Positions 1 through 7,476 of a stretch of DNA of 20,892 bases are shown here, in pieces. The number at the start of each line of letters is the position of its first letter. Position 1 is the stretch's first letter. Source of the stretch: JAUWQU01 sp964564285 (lineage in GTDB: Bacteria; Planctomycetota; Phycisphaerae; SM23-33); NCBI GenBank assembly GCA_964564285.1, contig CAZMBZ010000050.1, positions 1 through 20,892 of the forward strand. The letters are read 5' to 3'. Below the pieces are notes generated by a model. That model did no database searches and was not told the origin of the DNA. It was given only the letters and a program-made list of their open reading frames with translations. A program made the translations under genes and the position numbers.

Positions 1-851
1 TCGTGGAAGTCGCCGTTGCCAAACTCGATCGTGCCCGGCTCGCTGCCGTGGGGCGTTACCCAAACAGCGCCGGCGATCACGCACAGAACGCCGCTGATGG
101 CCGTGGTGTTGTTGACGAGCCGCAACTCGAACATTCCCGCAGCCGTCACGCGAGCCTGTATGAACACGTCCTCGATGGCCTCGGCGCCGCTGCCAATGAA
201 CGTGCCGTTCTCAGCCCTGGCACAGTAGGCCAGGTCTATCCATTCACCGTCGGGCGAGCCGGACCACGTGGCGATTGTGTTGCCCCAATACGAACCGACC
301 GCCTTGCCGCTCAGATTGGTCTCGGTGTTGCCCGGGTGGTCGCCGAAGCTGCCATTATCCGAACATAACCGTACATCCAAGGCGATCTGGACCAGCGAGT
401 TCAGGCAACTACCTGTGCTGTAGAAGACCTCGGTAGTCTCGTCCGAGCCGGCGTAGTGTGCGCAGAAGGCGGCGACTTTTTGTCTGCCGTCGGAACCGCC
501 GCCAACATCGATGAAGCGGCAGACCTCGCCTCCGAGCGTCCGGACCTCCCAGAAACGCACCGTCTGATCGGCCTGGCCGTGAGCGTTCAGCGAATAGTCC
601 AGCGCCTCGGCCTCGATAATCCCCGGCGCCCCCTCGGCCGCAGTCCACTCCCTGGCCTGCGGATCCCACCATAATTCGGTAATCGTGTACGCGCCGTCGC
701 CGTCGTTGGCGTCGATCCGTGCGATGCCCCGGGCCAGCAGATCCGCGCGGGATATCGGCTCGTCGCGAAGGCCCGTGGGCTGTGGCGACACGGAAACGGC
801 CCGCGGCGCCGACGTGGGACCACTCGGCAGAAAAGCTTCGCTGTCTCTCAT
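1..851 (-). CDS. Phage tail/fibre-region protein, C-terminus cut by window edge
   Basis: This is an uninterrupted reading frame of 283 codons with no stop before the left edge. I translated it by hand from the ATG at 851. It opens MRDSEAFLPSGPTSAPRAVS. The ATG overlaps the stop of the upstream hub-like gene by four bases (ATGA), a usual sign of translational coupling in a phage operon. The visible part has no family motif that I recognise. The first 60 residues are polar and Pro/Ser-rich, followed by acidic, Trp/Tyr- and Asn/Gly-rich stretches with a beta-rich look (for example LWWDPQAREW and ATWSGSPDGEWIDL). Position at the end of a tail-gene run suggests a virion tail-tip, fibre or adhesin protein, but that is inference from context. 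The true C-terminus and full length are unknown. Confidence 0.75.
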   Translation of the reverse strand, partial: MRDSEAFLPSGPTSAPRAVSVSPQPTGLRDEPISRADLLARGIARIDANDGDGAYTITELWWDPQAREWTAAEGAPGIIEAEALDYSLNAHGQADQTVRFWEVRTLGGEVCRFIDVGGGSDGRQKVAAFCAHYAGSDETTEVFYSTGSCLNSLVQIALDVRLCSDNGSFGDHPGNTETNLSGKAVGSYWGNTIATWSGSPDGEWIDLAYCARAENGTFIGSGAEAIEDVFIQARVTAAGMFELRLVNNTTAISGVLCVIAGAVWVTPHGSEPGTIEFGNGDFH

Positions 852-3061
852 GGCAGAACCCTCAGCATTGGCGTGTCCAGCAACAATTCGGTCTTGCAAA
901 GCCCTGGCCGAAGGTTCCAGTTCACCCCCGCCACAACCGGGGCGCGAGCACCCTGGCTGCCGGAAACGGTCAGGTCGATACGTCGGCCACGAGTGCCGGG
1001 AATCACGTCGCCGGGCGAGTATGCCCGCGTGACGTGGCGAAGCACGATCGAGCCGTGGCCGGTCTCATCTTCGCTGGCTGCGCGAATCTCGCCGGCACGC
1101 GCCTCGGCATCGGCGGTGTCGTCGCGCGTGTCGTGGCGGTCGGCGGACAGGGCGAACGGGTCGGCCCCGGCTGGAACGTCCAGCCGGCGGAATCGATCGC
1201 CGGCCCGGACAACCTTCCTCGCGACAACAGGCCAGGAACTGCCCGCCCGTCGCGGTGCCCGGCCAATCACAGCCTGGTCGCATTCGATCGATCCAACCAA
1301 TTTCATCGTCAGCGCCGGGCTGCCGCCGCCCAGAGCGTTGTTGAGCAGCGTGAGATAGCCGTACCGACCGTATTTTTCGAAGAGCGTCTGTTCACCGCTG
1401 ACGAGATTGCGGGCCTGCTCGCACGCGTATGGATACCACCGCCACAACGGATTCACCGGCAGTGTGAAACCCGCGCGATCGGTCCATATAACGGCCGGGA
1501 CTTGAATCCACGAACTCTCATCGCCCGCGATACCCAGCAACACCTGCGGCGTAAGATTGCGAACCTTCGCGACATCATCGCGCAAGAGCGTCGGGCCGAC
1601 CGGACGCGGGCGTCGGATGTACTGACCATCGGAGGCGATACCGAAGTTCGACAAATCGCCCATCTTGCCGGTAACGCCCAGCAGCGAGCCGTCCTCGTTC
1701 CAGGCAAAACTGCGAAATGCGTGCCGACTGTCGATGGCGCTCGCCGCGCCGTAGGTGTATTTTTCATCGAAGGCTCCCACCGTCACGCTGCCCGAGACAG
1801 TCCACTGGAGGGGGTCGATAACATCGTCGGTCGCCCAGTCGGAAAGGTCATGCTCGTCGGTATCCCACGCCGGACCAAGGTCGCCGCCGGCACCCGTGAA
1901 GGCCAGCGACACCTGCTTGCGCACGAGGCTGCCGAGAACCGTCACGTCGTTGAATACGTTGCGGTTGTCGCGGATGAACTCGATCCGCTGCACCTCGGCG
2001 CGCTGAGCTTCGGAATCGGTGGCGCGAAGGGTCGGGCCGGTGATGGGTGCCATGAACGGCCGGCGAACACGCGAGCCACTGACGCTTCCGCGAAGTTCGA
2101 ACACCCGCAGCGCGTGCCGTCCGTGAGAGTCCGCCCACGGCTCGATGCAGTACCCGTAGCCGAGGGGCTCGATCACGGCGGCGATTGCTTCGGTCAGGCT
2201 AAGTCCCTCGACGCAGACCTCACCCATAACGCAGTTCGCCAGGCCGGGAGGCAACAGGTCCAGCGAGGCCGGGGAGATAACCGCGTAGTCGTCGACCATC
2301 TCGATTATTGAGCGGATCGCCGATGCGGCATCCCACATCTCGGCCTGGTAGGTCAGACCCTCGGCATGGACGATCCGCCCTGGGGCGTCAAAAACTCGCG
2401 ACCCCGCCGACGAAGCCAGAGCTTCGCTGTCCAATCGCCATTGGGCGCCGACACCACCCGAGGAGGCGGGAACTGCATTGGGCATTCCGCCGGCGTTGAA
2501 CACCGCCGGGAGGTGGCTGCGGAACGTGTTGGCCCGCAGCAGATCGCCCGAGTCGAACGAACCCTCCACCAGTGCATCAGCCACGGCGGGCACCGCGTGC
2601 CACTGGCCCGACACAACCTTTCCTCGCAAGAGCACCTCCGGCCCGTATGCGACGACCTCGCAGCTTTCGCCGTCATCCGAGGCGTCCACGAGCAGTCGCC
2701 CCTGGCCGACATAACCTCTAAACCACTCGCGCTCGACGCTGCCGGCGGCGGAACCGTCGGTGACCTCCGTCAGACGAACGCAAGCGCCGCCGGCAAGCAG
2801 GCTATCGTCGGCGCGATCGGTGAAGGCCTTGCCTGGCCCCGAGCCAAGCACGCGACGCAACGTCAATGCGCCAGGCCGACCTCCGGTGGACCATGTCATG
2901 CGGACAGGCATCCAATGCTCGGCGATGGTCTCATCGACCCATTCCGCCCTGCCGGGCACATCCGCCATCGGCGGCGCCACGGCGGACGCGACATACAAGC
3001 GAAAACTCGGCGGTCGGTACTGGCACCCGGTCGGCGCGGAAGCCCAGACGATTGCAGTCAT
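848..3061 (-). CDS. Large tail hub / baseplate-like protein (737 aa)
   Basis: This is the longest gene in the tail region. The ATG at 3061 follows GAGGG at about 8 bases. The first 150 residues fit the pattern of phage hub proteins (gp27 / late-control-D type). They carry a Trp-rich beta start, then an FRGYVGQG segment and a VVAYGPEVLL segment, where such proteins describe a path opening and basis functions. The rest is long, beta-rich and unassigned, with paired aromatic stretches such as WRWYPYACEQARN near residue 560. The gene lies between an FN3-like protein and the edge-truncated protein and overlaps the latter by four bases. A role at the tail tip or baseplate is likely from size, position and the weak hub resemblance. 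Enzymatic function is not evident. It could also be a large tail fibre base. Confidence 0.6.
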   Translation of the reverse strand: MTAIVWASAPTGCQYRPPSFRLYVASAVAPPMADVPGRAEWVDETIAEHWMPVRMTWSTGGRPGALTLRRVLGSGPGKAFTDRADDSLLAGGACVRLTEVTDGSAAGSVEREWFRGYVGQGRLLVDASDDGESCEVVAYGPEVLLRGKVVSGQWHAVPAVADALVEGSFDSGDLLRANTFRSHLPAVFNAGGMPNAVPASSGGVGAQWRLDSEALASSAGSRVFDAPGRIVHAEGLTYQAEMWDAASAIRSIIEMVDDYAVISPASLDLLPPGLANCVMGEVCVEGLSLTEAIAAVIEPLGYGYCIEPWADSHGRHALRVFELRGSVSGSRVRRPFMAPITGPTLRATDSEAQRAEVQRIEFIRDNRNVFNDVTVLGSLVRKQVSLAFTGAGGDLGPAWDTDEHDLSDWATDDVIDPLQWTVSGSVTVGAFDEKYTYGAASAIDSRHAFRSFAWNEDGSLLGVTGKMGDLSNFGIASDGQYIRRPRPVGPTLLRDDVAKVRNLTPQVLLGIAGDESSWIQVPAVIWTDRAGFTLPVNPLWRWYPYACEQARNLVSGEQTLFEKYGRYGYLTLLNNALGGGSPALTMKLVGSIECDQAVIGRAPRRAGSSWPVVARKVVRAGDRFRRLDVPAGADPFALSADRHDTRDDTADAEARAGEIRAASEDETGHGSIVLRHVTRAYSPGDVIPGTRGRRIDLTVSGSQGARAPVVAGVNWNLRPGLCKTELLLDTPMLRVLP

Positions 3062-3192
3062 ATCGAGAACCCTCTAAACGGTTTGAGTTAAGTTTGCTGG
3101 AATGCTGCCGTGGATATTCATCACTTGGCAGGCCATTGGGTGATTAGCGTCATGTTCATACTTCGACGCCGGAACGAACACTAAGCGGAGTG
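3062..3192. other. 131-bp gap inside the tail operon
   Basis: This is the only sizeable non-coding stretch between tail genes apart from the one at 6525-6617. On the minus strand it could encode a 15-codon peptide (MNIHGSIPANLTQTV) ending just before the Shine-Dalgarno of the hub gene. I see no convincing promoter or hairpin. It may be a decayed gene remnant or a leader. Confidence 0.3.
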
Positions 3193-3855
3193 TCAGAACG
3201 TGCAGGTGACAGCCACGCTCGGAGCCTCGGGTACCGAAGCATCCGCCACGAACGGCCCCACCGGAGCCGGCATGCGGGACTCGATTCCGTCGCTTTTCGC
3301 TGTTACAGCAAACCAGTACGACACGCCGTCGGCCAGGTCGAACCCGTGCTCGACCGGACCATCGGAGGCGAAGTCCACCACGGCAGACGGATTGCCGACG
3401 GCTATATGCGCGCTCGTCGAGCAGTAGATGCAATACTCCTGAGGCGCGGCCAGACCAGGCGGAGTCCGGTAGGACCAGCGGACATTGATTCGCCCGCCGG
3501 CTTCAACCGAGGCCGTGATTCGCTCGACCCCCGCAGGACGATTGCCGACCCAGTCTCCGCCGACATCGATCTCGATTTCGCATGCGTTGGACAAGTCGGG
3601 CGTCTCCAGCCACATCGCGCCAACCACTGGACGAACCACATAGGTGTATCTCGCCAGCGGCCCGTGGGCCAAACCGGCCAGGCTGATCGCATCCGCATTG
3701 CACTGGGCGTAGGCGATGGGCGTCGAGAAGTCCACGCATGAGATCCCGCCGCTGCCTCGATAGACGCGATAGCCATGGGAGATTCCCGGCCAGTGGCAAC
3801 CCGGCAGAGATCGCGGAGGCCAGGCACAGAATGGAAACGATGCGCCGCCCATCAT
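3193..3855 (-). CDS. Tail protein with fibronectin type III-like domain (220 aa)
   Basis: The start ATG overlaps the stop of the upstream gene (ATGA at 3855-3852), so the two are probably coupled. The C-terminal half, about residues 110-205, resembles a fibronectin type III fold. It has an INVRWSY strand, then YCIYCS, then GVSYWFAVTAKS, which is the usual tyrosine/tryptophan corner pattern, and ends in a Pro/Val-rich strand. Such Ig-like or FN3 domains are common on phage tail and baseplate proteins, where they contact host surface carbohydrate or decorate the virion. The N-terminal part holds several cysteines and a glycine-rich stretch and is not assigned. An initial hydrophobic, Trp/Pro-rich stretch is not a good signal peptide. 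The family assignment is moderate; the virion role is inferred from context. Confidence 0.6.
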   Translation of the reverse strand: MMGGASFPFCAWPPRSLPGCHWPGISHGYRVYRGSGGISCVDFSTPIAYAQCNADAISLAGLAHGPLARYTYVVRPVVGAMWLETPDLSNACEIEIDVGGDWVGNRPAGVERITASVEAGGRINVRWSYRTPPGLAAPQEYCIYCSTSAHIAVGNPSAVVDFASDGPVEHGFDLADGVSYWFAVTAKSDGIESRMPAPVGPFVADASVPEAPSVAVTCTF

Positions 3856-4358
3856 GATATCCTCGCCTCGCTGCGCCCGACGGCTACTGGCGAAACGGTG
3901 TATGTGGCGCGTTCTGTGGTGCCGTCGTCAACATCCTTGAAGGACGCCACTCCGGTGGTTTCGTTGAATGTCGTGTTCCCAGCCATGACAGCCACGGCAG
4001 AACGCATCATGCGGCCGATCCAATCCTCGGCGGGGACCAGCGACGTTTCATCCCAGTAGTAGAGAACACTCCTCAAATGCGCATCTGTTTGTGCCGGTGA
4101 TCCACCAGCCTGGATGTAGATGTCCAGCCAGTAGAACCCGGCAGCCAGTGCCGGGAAGGTCCCCTGGAGCGCCGCGTTGCCGGATGCAGGCGGACTGGTG
4201 ACATCGACCTGGGCAAGGGCGATGTCATAGGTTGCCCAGTTGGCGGATTCGAACGCCTCGGCGGTCGCGGCCGCCAAAAACTGCCCGGCCATGTTGCGGA
4301 CAATCGCGTAGATGGTCTCGGCGACATCGTCGTGGATGATCTGGATTTCGTTAGCCAT
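3852..4358 (-). CDS. Small tail/baseplate-associated protein (168 aa)
   Basis: The start is taken at MANEIQIIHDD (ATG at 4358), not at the longer upstream extension, because the extension is a shadow of the DUF1566 gene in another frame. The ATG overlaps that gene's TAA by eight bases (ATGGCTAA). A GGAGG lies about 10 bases upstream. The sequence is a two-part protein: an N-terminal region with aromatic beta strands (FYWLDIYIQAGG), and a C-terminal region with DWIGRMMRSAV followed by a beta segment ATYTVSPVAVGR. The latter resembles the ends of small phage tail-fibre accessory proteins. I cannot name a family. The position between a lectin-fold protein and an FN3 protein suggests a part of the host-contact apparatus. 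Confidence 0.6.
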   Translation of the reverse strand: MANEIQIIHDDVAETIYAIVRNMAGQFLAAATAEAFESANWATYDIALAQVDVTSPPASGNAALQGTFPALAAGFYWLDIYIQAGGSPAQTDAHLRSVLYYWDETSLVPAEDWIGRMMRSAVAVMAGNTTFNETTGVASFKDVDDGTTERATYTVSPVAVGRSEARIS

Positions 4359-4866
4359 TGATGCGGCCTCCTCTGACGGGGCGAACGTATCGCAGTGCGG
4401 TTTTCCATTCGGTGTAACAGGAATACGCCGCAGTGTATTCGCGGTAGTGGTATGCCTTGTTCGTCGGGTCCGGCTGATATGACGTGCTCGACCAATACAG
4501 GTTGCCGGTTCCCACCAGTTGGACACGCGTGACGGCCGAACTCCAGTCGACCAACGACAGGGCCTCCAGCGGGTTGGGCAGTCGCCAGTCGGCGAACCCG
4601 GCGTATTCGAGAGCCAGGCAGTTTGCAGCGGCATCAGCCCAATTCATCGTGACAAGGGCACCGGCGGTGTGGAACGCTTCGCCGCAGTCGGTGGGGTCCT
4701 GGACCCATTGCAGGCCGGTTGCCCGGTCCGTGACGGTGCCGTTGCCGTTATCGACGAACCGGGTCGCTCGCGGGTTGCCCGCTTGCACGTCGCCATCGTC
4801 GCCGGCAGAGTAGCTGGTGGTCTGCCCGGTACGCGGCAGGAAGATTTTGGGGGTTTCGTTTTTCAT
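4351..4866 (-). CDS. DUF1566 (Lcl_C) domain protein, C-type-lectin-like fold, candidate receptor binder
   Basis: The start is ATG AAA AAC at 4866, two bases after the upstream TGA, with GGGGAA about 7 bases before it. The protein is 171 aa. It carries a clear DUF1566 signature: FVDNGNGTVTDRATGLQW at about residues 37-54, a WADAAANCLALEYAGFADWRL block at about 76-96, YWSSTSY at about 124-130, and a closing ALRYVRPVRGG near 157-167. DUF1566 proteins adopt a C-type-lectin or formylglycine-generating-enzyme-like fold and are found in phage tails and secreted adhesins. Here it is most likely a host-binding tip or fibre protein. Three cysteines (about 61, 83 and 150) are visible. The same fold class includes targets of diversity-generating retroelements, but no reverse transcriptase or template repeat is seen in this window. 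Confidence 0.75.
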   Translation of the reverse strand: MKNETPKIFLPRTGQTTSYSAGDDGDVQAGNPRATRFVDNGNGTVTDRATGLQWVQDPTDCGEAFHTAGALVTMNWADAAANCLALEYAGFADWRLPNPLEALSLVDWSSAVTRVQLVGTGNLYWSSTSYQPDPTNKAYHYREYTAAYSCYTEWKTALRYVRPVRGGRING

Positions 4867-4868
4867 GC

Positions 4869-5786
4869 TCAATTCCCCGTGATGGCGACCGAGCCGCTGT
4901 AGATTCGGCCATCGATCTCGGCCATGACGTAGTAGGTGCCGTCGACGGCAACGTTCATGGCCATTTCCACCAGGCCCGTCGCGTCGGTGATGGCCTCGTA
5001 GTCTGCGTTGGCCGTGATCTCGCGGAGTTCAGTCCCCGCAACGCCGACTCCAAAATTGTTGTCAGCCACAGGCGCGCCGAAATCGCTCGTGCTCAACCAA
5101 GTCCGCACGCGAAACCGCTGGGTGAGGTTGTTGCCGGCGGCGTCTTTGACTTCAATACTCATGCCGCCGGTGCCATCGGCCTCGTCTGTGCCGGTCAGCA
5201 TGATGGTGGGCATCAGGTCCTGGACGGCGTCCTGCAAGCCCGCCGCCGAATGCACGTGCAGGGCATCGGCGTTGGAGGCGGACCCGGCTACGAGCGTGTT
5301 GGCGTTGGCGGCAGTCATGGCTGAAAGTAGAGCGAACACGGCCGAGGCGCGAAGGTCGGTAATGTCGTCGAAGCCGTAGCCGCCGTCGGCGGTGATGATC
5401 GTCGCCAGCGGGATATGCGGCGTAGCCGAAGCACCCGGCAGGCCGGTCGTGTTGCACACCAGTCGCAGCTCGGCCGAGTCGATGTCGAGGTAAATGTAGT
5501 TTGTCGCATCATCGGTCAGCTCGTTGGCCGTGGAGCCGGCGTATGAATACGCGGTCTCGCCGTCGCCGGCGGTTCCGGGGCGGACGCCGAATGTCAGCGA
5601 ACCATCTCGGTAAACGCGAAGGGCATTGGATATCGCCTTGGCGATGGTCAGCATGCGGTGGCGCTGCCGCTGGCCCTCGGTGAAGTATCCGGCATCTCCG
5701 GGCGAGTGATACTTGAAGTCGGTGTCGCTGTCGGTCGTCCCGTGAAGGGCGTTGGCCTCGGCGTCGGTCAGTTGGATTTCGCTCAT
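4869..5786 (-). CDS. Tail fibre-like protein (305 aa)
   Basis: Starts at ATG 5786, three bases after the preceding stop, with AAGGA some 11 bases upstream. The N-terminal 60 residues include HGTTDSDTDF and GYFTEGQRQRHRML. The middle carries repeated short beta strands rich in Ala/Thr/Asp, for example NYIYLDIDSAELRLVCN. A segment SNADALHVHSAAGL (around residues 170-185) is typical of phage tail-fibre or collar proteins, where an HxH motif can bind metal along a trimer axis. The C-terminal 70 residues read like an Ig-like/beta-sandwich module (DGTYYVMAEIDGRIYSGSVAI). I infer a trimeric fibre or baseplate-attached shaft. Position directly ahead of the DUF1566 gene suggests that the two form a fibre and tip pair. 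Confidence 0.6.
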   Translation of the reverse strand: MSEIQLTDAEANALHGTTDSDTDFKYHSPGDAGYFTEGQRQRHRMLTIAKAISNALRVYRDGSLTFGVRPGTAGDGETAYSYAGSTANELTDDATNYIYLDIDSAELRLVCNTTGLPGASATPHIPLATIITADGGYGFDDITDLRASAVFALLSAMTAANANTLVAGSASNADALHVHSAAGLQDAVQDLMPTIMLTGTDEADGTGGMSIEVKDAAGNNLTQRFRVRTWLSTSDFGAPVADNNFGVGVAGTELREITANADYEAITDATGLVEMAMNVAVDGTYYVMAEIDGRIYSGSVAITGN

Positions 5787-5789
5787 GGG

Positions 5790-6524
5790 TCAGATGTCCT
5801 TTGAAGGAGTCATGGAAAGAACCAGTGTGTCGGTTGTCGGGTCGTAGGATGCCACGGCCAGGTCGGCGGCGGGCGCGGCGTAGCCGTCAACTCCCGCGAT
5901 CGCCTCGAAGGCCGGCGAGACGTTGCCGTGTGCGTCGACGATCTCCACGCGAATCGGATAGAGGCCCCTTTCGAGGGGGTCGCTGACAAATCTCAGGTAG
6001 TCGATGCCGAAACCCCAGGTCCAACCCCAGGTAGCGCCCCAGCCGGGCGCGCCAGAGCCGCTTAGCCCCCAGCCGCCGTCGCCCCATGCAAAACCCCAGC
6101 CCGTGGCGCCCTGCCCGGCTGGGAAGATCGGCGACTCATGGATGAGTATGTCCGCTTGGGAGGCGCCGGCATCGCCGCGGAAGATTCGCCACTTGTCCGT
6201 CGGCGCCTTGCCGTCGAGAAGGTCTCGCCTGAGCGTAACGGTCAGCCTGTTGCCGCAACGCGCAGCCCCCGCGAAGGCGTCCTGGAAGTAGTCCGTCCGT
6301 TCGTCGCCGGCCTCGACGGCCAGCAGCAGTATGGGATCGTTCGGGCCGGCCTGGGGCAGGAGAAATTGCACCTGCCCGTCGCACGTGCTCTGCCAGCAGG
6401 CAAGCTCGCCGGCGAGGTAGCATTGCACGACCTTGCCCACGTGGGCGGTCGCGGCGGTGATGGTCAGTCCAAGGTCCGTATCGTCGATGCGGACAATCGT
6501 GATGTCGGTGGTCCAGTAGGTCAT
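5790..6524 (-). CDS. Tail-region protein with Gly/Trp-rich linker (244 aa)
   Basis: I take the start at MTYWTTDITIV (ATG 6524), because the longer frame upstream reads through a palindromic repeat. No good Shine-Dalgarno precedes it, so the start is uncertain. Residues 1-135 form a beta-rich domain with two cysteines near 43-48 (CWQSTC). Residues about 142-173 are almost entirely Gly, Trp and small residues, with repeated GWG/GFG units. After this comes a second beta domain (DYLRFVSDPLERGLYPIRV), resembling the start of an Ig-like module. Gly-aromatic segments of this sort occur in phage collar and tail-tip proteins, where they act as flexible or polyglycine-helix elements. No family can be named. 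The location points to a structural tail role. Confidence 0.55.
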   Translation of the reverse strand: MTYWTTDITIVRIDDTDLGLTITAATAHVGKVVQCYLAGELACWQSTCDGQVQFLLPQAGPNDPILLLAVEAGDERTDYFQDAFAGAARCGNRLTVTLRRDLLDGKAPTDKWRIFRGDAGASQADILIHESPIFPAGQGATGWGFAWGDGGWGLSGSGAPGWGATWGWTWGFGIDYLRFVSDPLERGLYPIRVEIVDAHGNVSPAFEAIAGVDGYAAPAADLAVASYDPTTDTLVLSMTPSKDI

Positions 6525-6546
6525 TGTATGGCGGAAAGAAGGTAAT

Positions 6547-6570
6547 AGGCCTGCCGACCGGCAGGCAGCT
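6547..6570. repeat. Palindromic repeat copy 1 (intergenic)
   Basis: The core gcctgccgaccggcaggc (6549-6566) is a perfect inverted repeat and belongs to the same CTGCCTGCCGG-type family as the copies near 11423, 11526, 16791 and 20584. It lies in the 93-bp gap upstream of the 244-aa gene. A hairpin here would sit in the leader of that gene. Confidence 0.7.
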
Positions 6571-6617
6571 AGTAGGGACACAGACGACGCGCCGGCCTGG
6601 ATGAGGCTCAGCGGCCG

Positions 6618-7016
6618 CTACGGTTGGGCGACGATGATGGCCTCGACGCGGGCCAGGGCCTGCACGCCGCCTTCGACTACGGAGACCTCCATAGGTCCCG
6701 CCTGGCGATAAGCACTCAGCAGGCTGCCGGAATAAAGTCGCCCATCAGTGCCGGCGTAGCAGGCCACGCAGCCAACGTACTGCTGCACGGCGAGCAGCTT
6801 GGCCTTGAGGTCCGCTATGGCAAGGTCGGCCGAGGCCTTGACGGCCGAGGCAAGCACGCCGCGAACCTCGATTTCCCGAGCCCCGGCGGGGCCTGCCTGG
6901 AAAAACTCCCCCGCCACATCGGGCATCCGCTCTCGCCTGGTGCGAGAAGCCGGACTGCCGAGAACCTCCGCGGCGGCAAGGTCGGTAAGGTCAAAGTCAT
7001 CGAATTTCGGATTCAT
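6618..7016 (-). CDS. Small phage head-tail or tail protein (132 aa), unknown family
   Basis: The ATG at 7016 follows GGAAGG by about 9 bases. The protein has no motif I recognise. An N-terminal acidic stretch (KFDDFDLTDLAAAEVLG) leads into a positively charged patch (SRTRRERM), then a helix-prone Ala-rich segment (SAVKASADLAIADLKAKLLAVQQYVGC) and a C-terminal beta-rich part with two cysteines at about 82 and 85 (CVAC). It lies 27 bases from the preceding small tail gene and is probably in the same transcript. Candidates are a tail chaperone, a tube-associated protein or a tail-completion protein. The sequence alone does not decide. Confidence 0.5.
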   Translation of the reverse strand: MNPKFDDFDLTDLAAAEVLGSPASRTRRERMPDVAGEFFQAGPAGAREIEVRGVLASAVKASADLAIADLKAKLLAVQQYVGCVACYAGTDGRLYSGSLLSAYRQAGPMEVSVVEGGVQALARVEAIIVAQP

Positions 7017-7043
7017 GGTTGGATACCTTCCTGCCTGCCAGGG

Positions 7044-7433
7044 CTACTGGCTGTCCGCTACTACGGGCGCGGTTTCGGCGATGAATGGGAGCGTGGCGCT
7101 GCCGGCGGCTTCGCGGGCTGCGGTGGCGTCGTAGCCACCGATCGATATGCCGGCGATGGTGACGGTCTTGTCGGCCTGGGCCTTGGCGTCGGCCCAGGTG
7201 AAGGATAATTCGCCGGTCAGGTTCGCTGCCGCGGCGGCGCCGGCTGGGTCGATCAGTGTTATCGCGCCGCTGGTCCGCCCGGCAGTGAAACGGGCGACGG
7301 ATTCATGCATCTCGCCGTCGCCAACGGCGCGGAATTCCTTGTGCCTTACAGAGACGACAATCGACTCGACGCCGACTATCGGCGTGGAATCTATCATCAC
7401 ATTTCCGGGATCGTGGTAGACGTTGTAGGCCAT
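7044..7433 (-). CDS. Candidate tail tube or tail structural protein (129 aa)
   Basis: The start MAYNVYHDPGNV (ATG 7433) is chosen over a TTG four codons upstream, because AGGAG lies 9 bases before it. The 129-residue product is rich in short beta strands. It has VGVESIVVSVRHKEF, then an Ala-rich middle (DPAGAAAAANLTGELSFTW), then a strand VTIAGISIGGYDAT. This is the size and composition seen for small phage tail-tube proteins, with a beta-sandwich and an exposed loop (RAVGDGEMHE). It follows the likely tail-completion gene directly, which is a normal place for a tube gene. The assignment is contextual. Nothing proves that this phage has a long tail. Confidence 0.5.
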   Translation of the reverse strand: MAYNVYHDPGNVMIDSTPIVGVESIVVSVRHKEFRAVGDGEMHESVARFTAGRTSGAITLIDPAGAAAAANLTGELSFTWADAKAQADKTVTIAGISIGGYDATAAREAAGSATLPFIAETAPVVADSQ

Positions 7434-7476
7434 TGGTTGCAACTCCTGGGCCGCCGTCGGCGGGCCATGTTTCTGG

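Noticed and set aside
719..2311. 530-codon open frame on the plus strand
   Set aside because: It lies opposite the hub-like gene and has an Arg/Ala/Gly-rich, low-complexity translation with no domain. This is a typical antisense shadow in high-GC DNA.
4351..4500. A complete diversity-generating retroelement around the DUF1566 gene
   Set aside because: No reverse transcriptase, no template repeat and no accessory gene could be found in the window.
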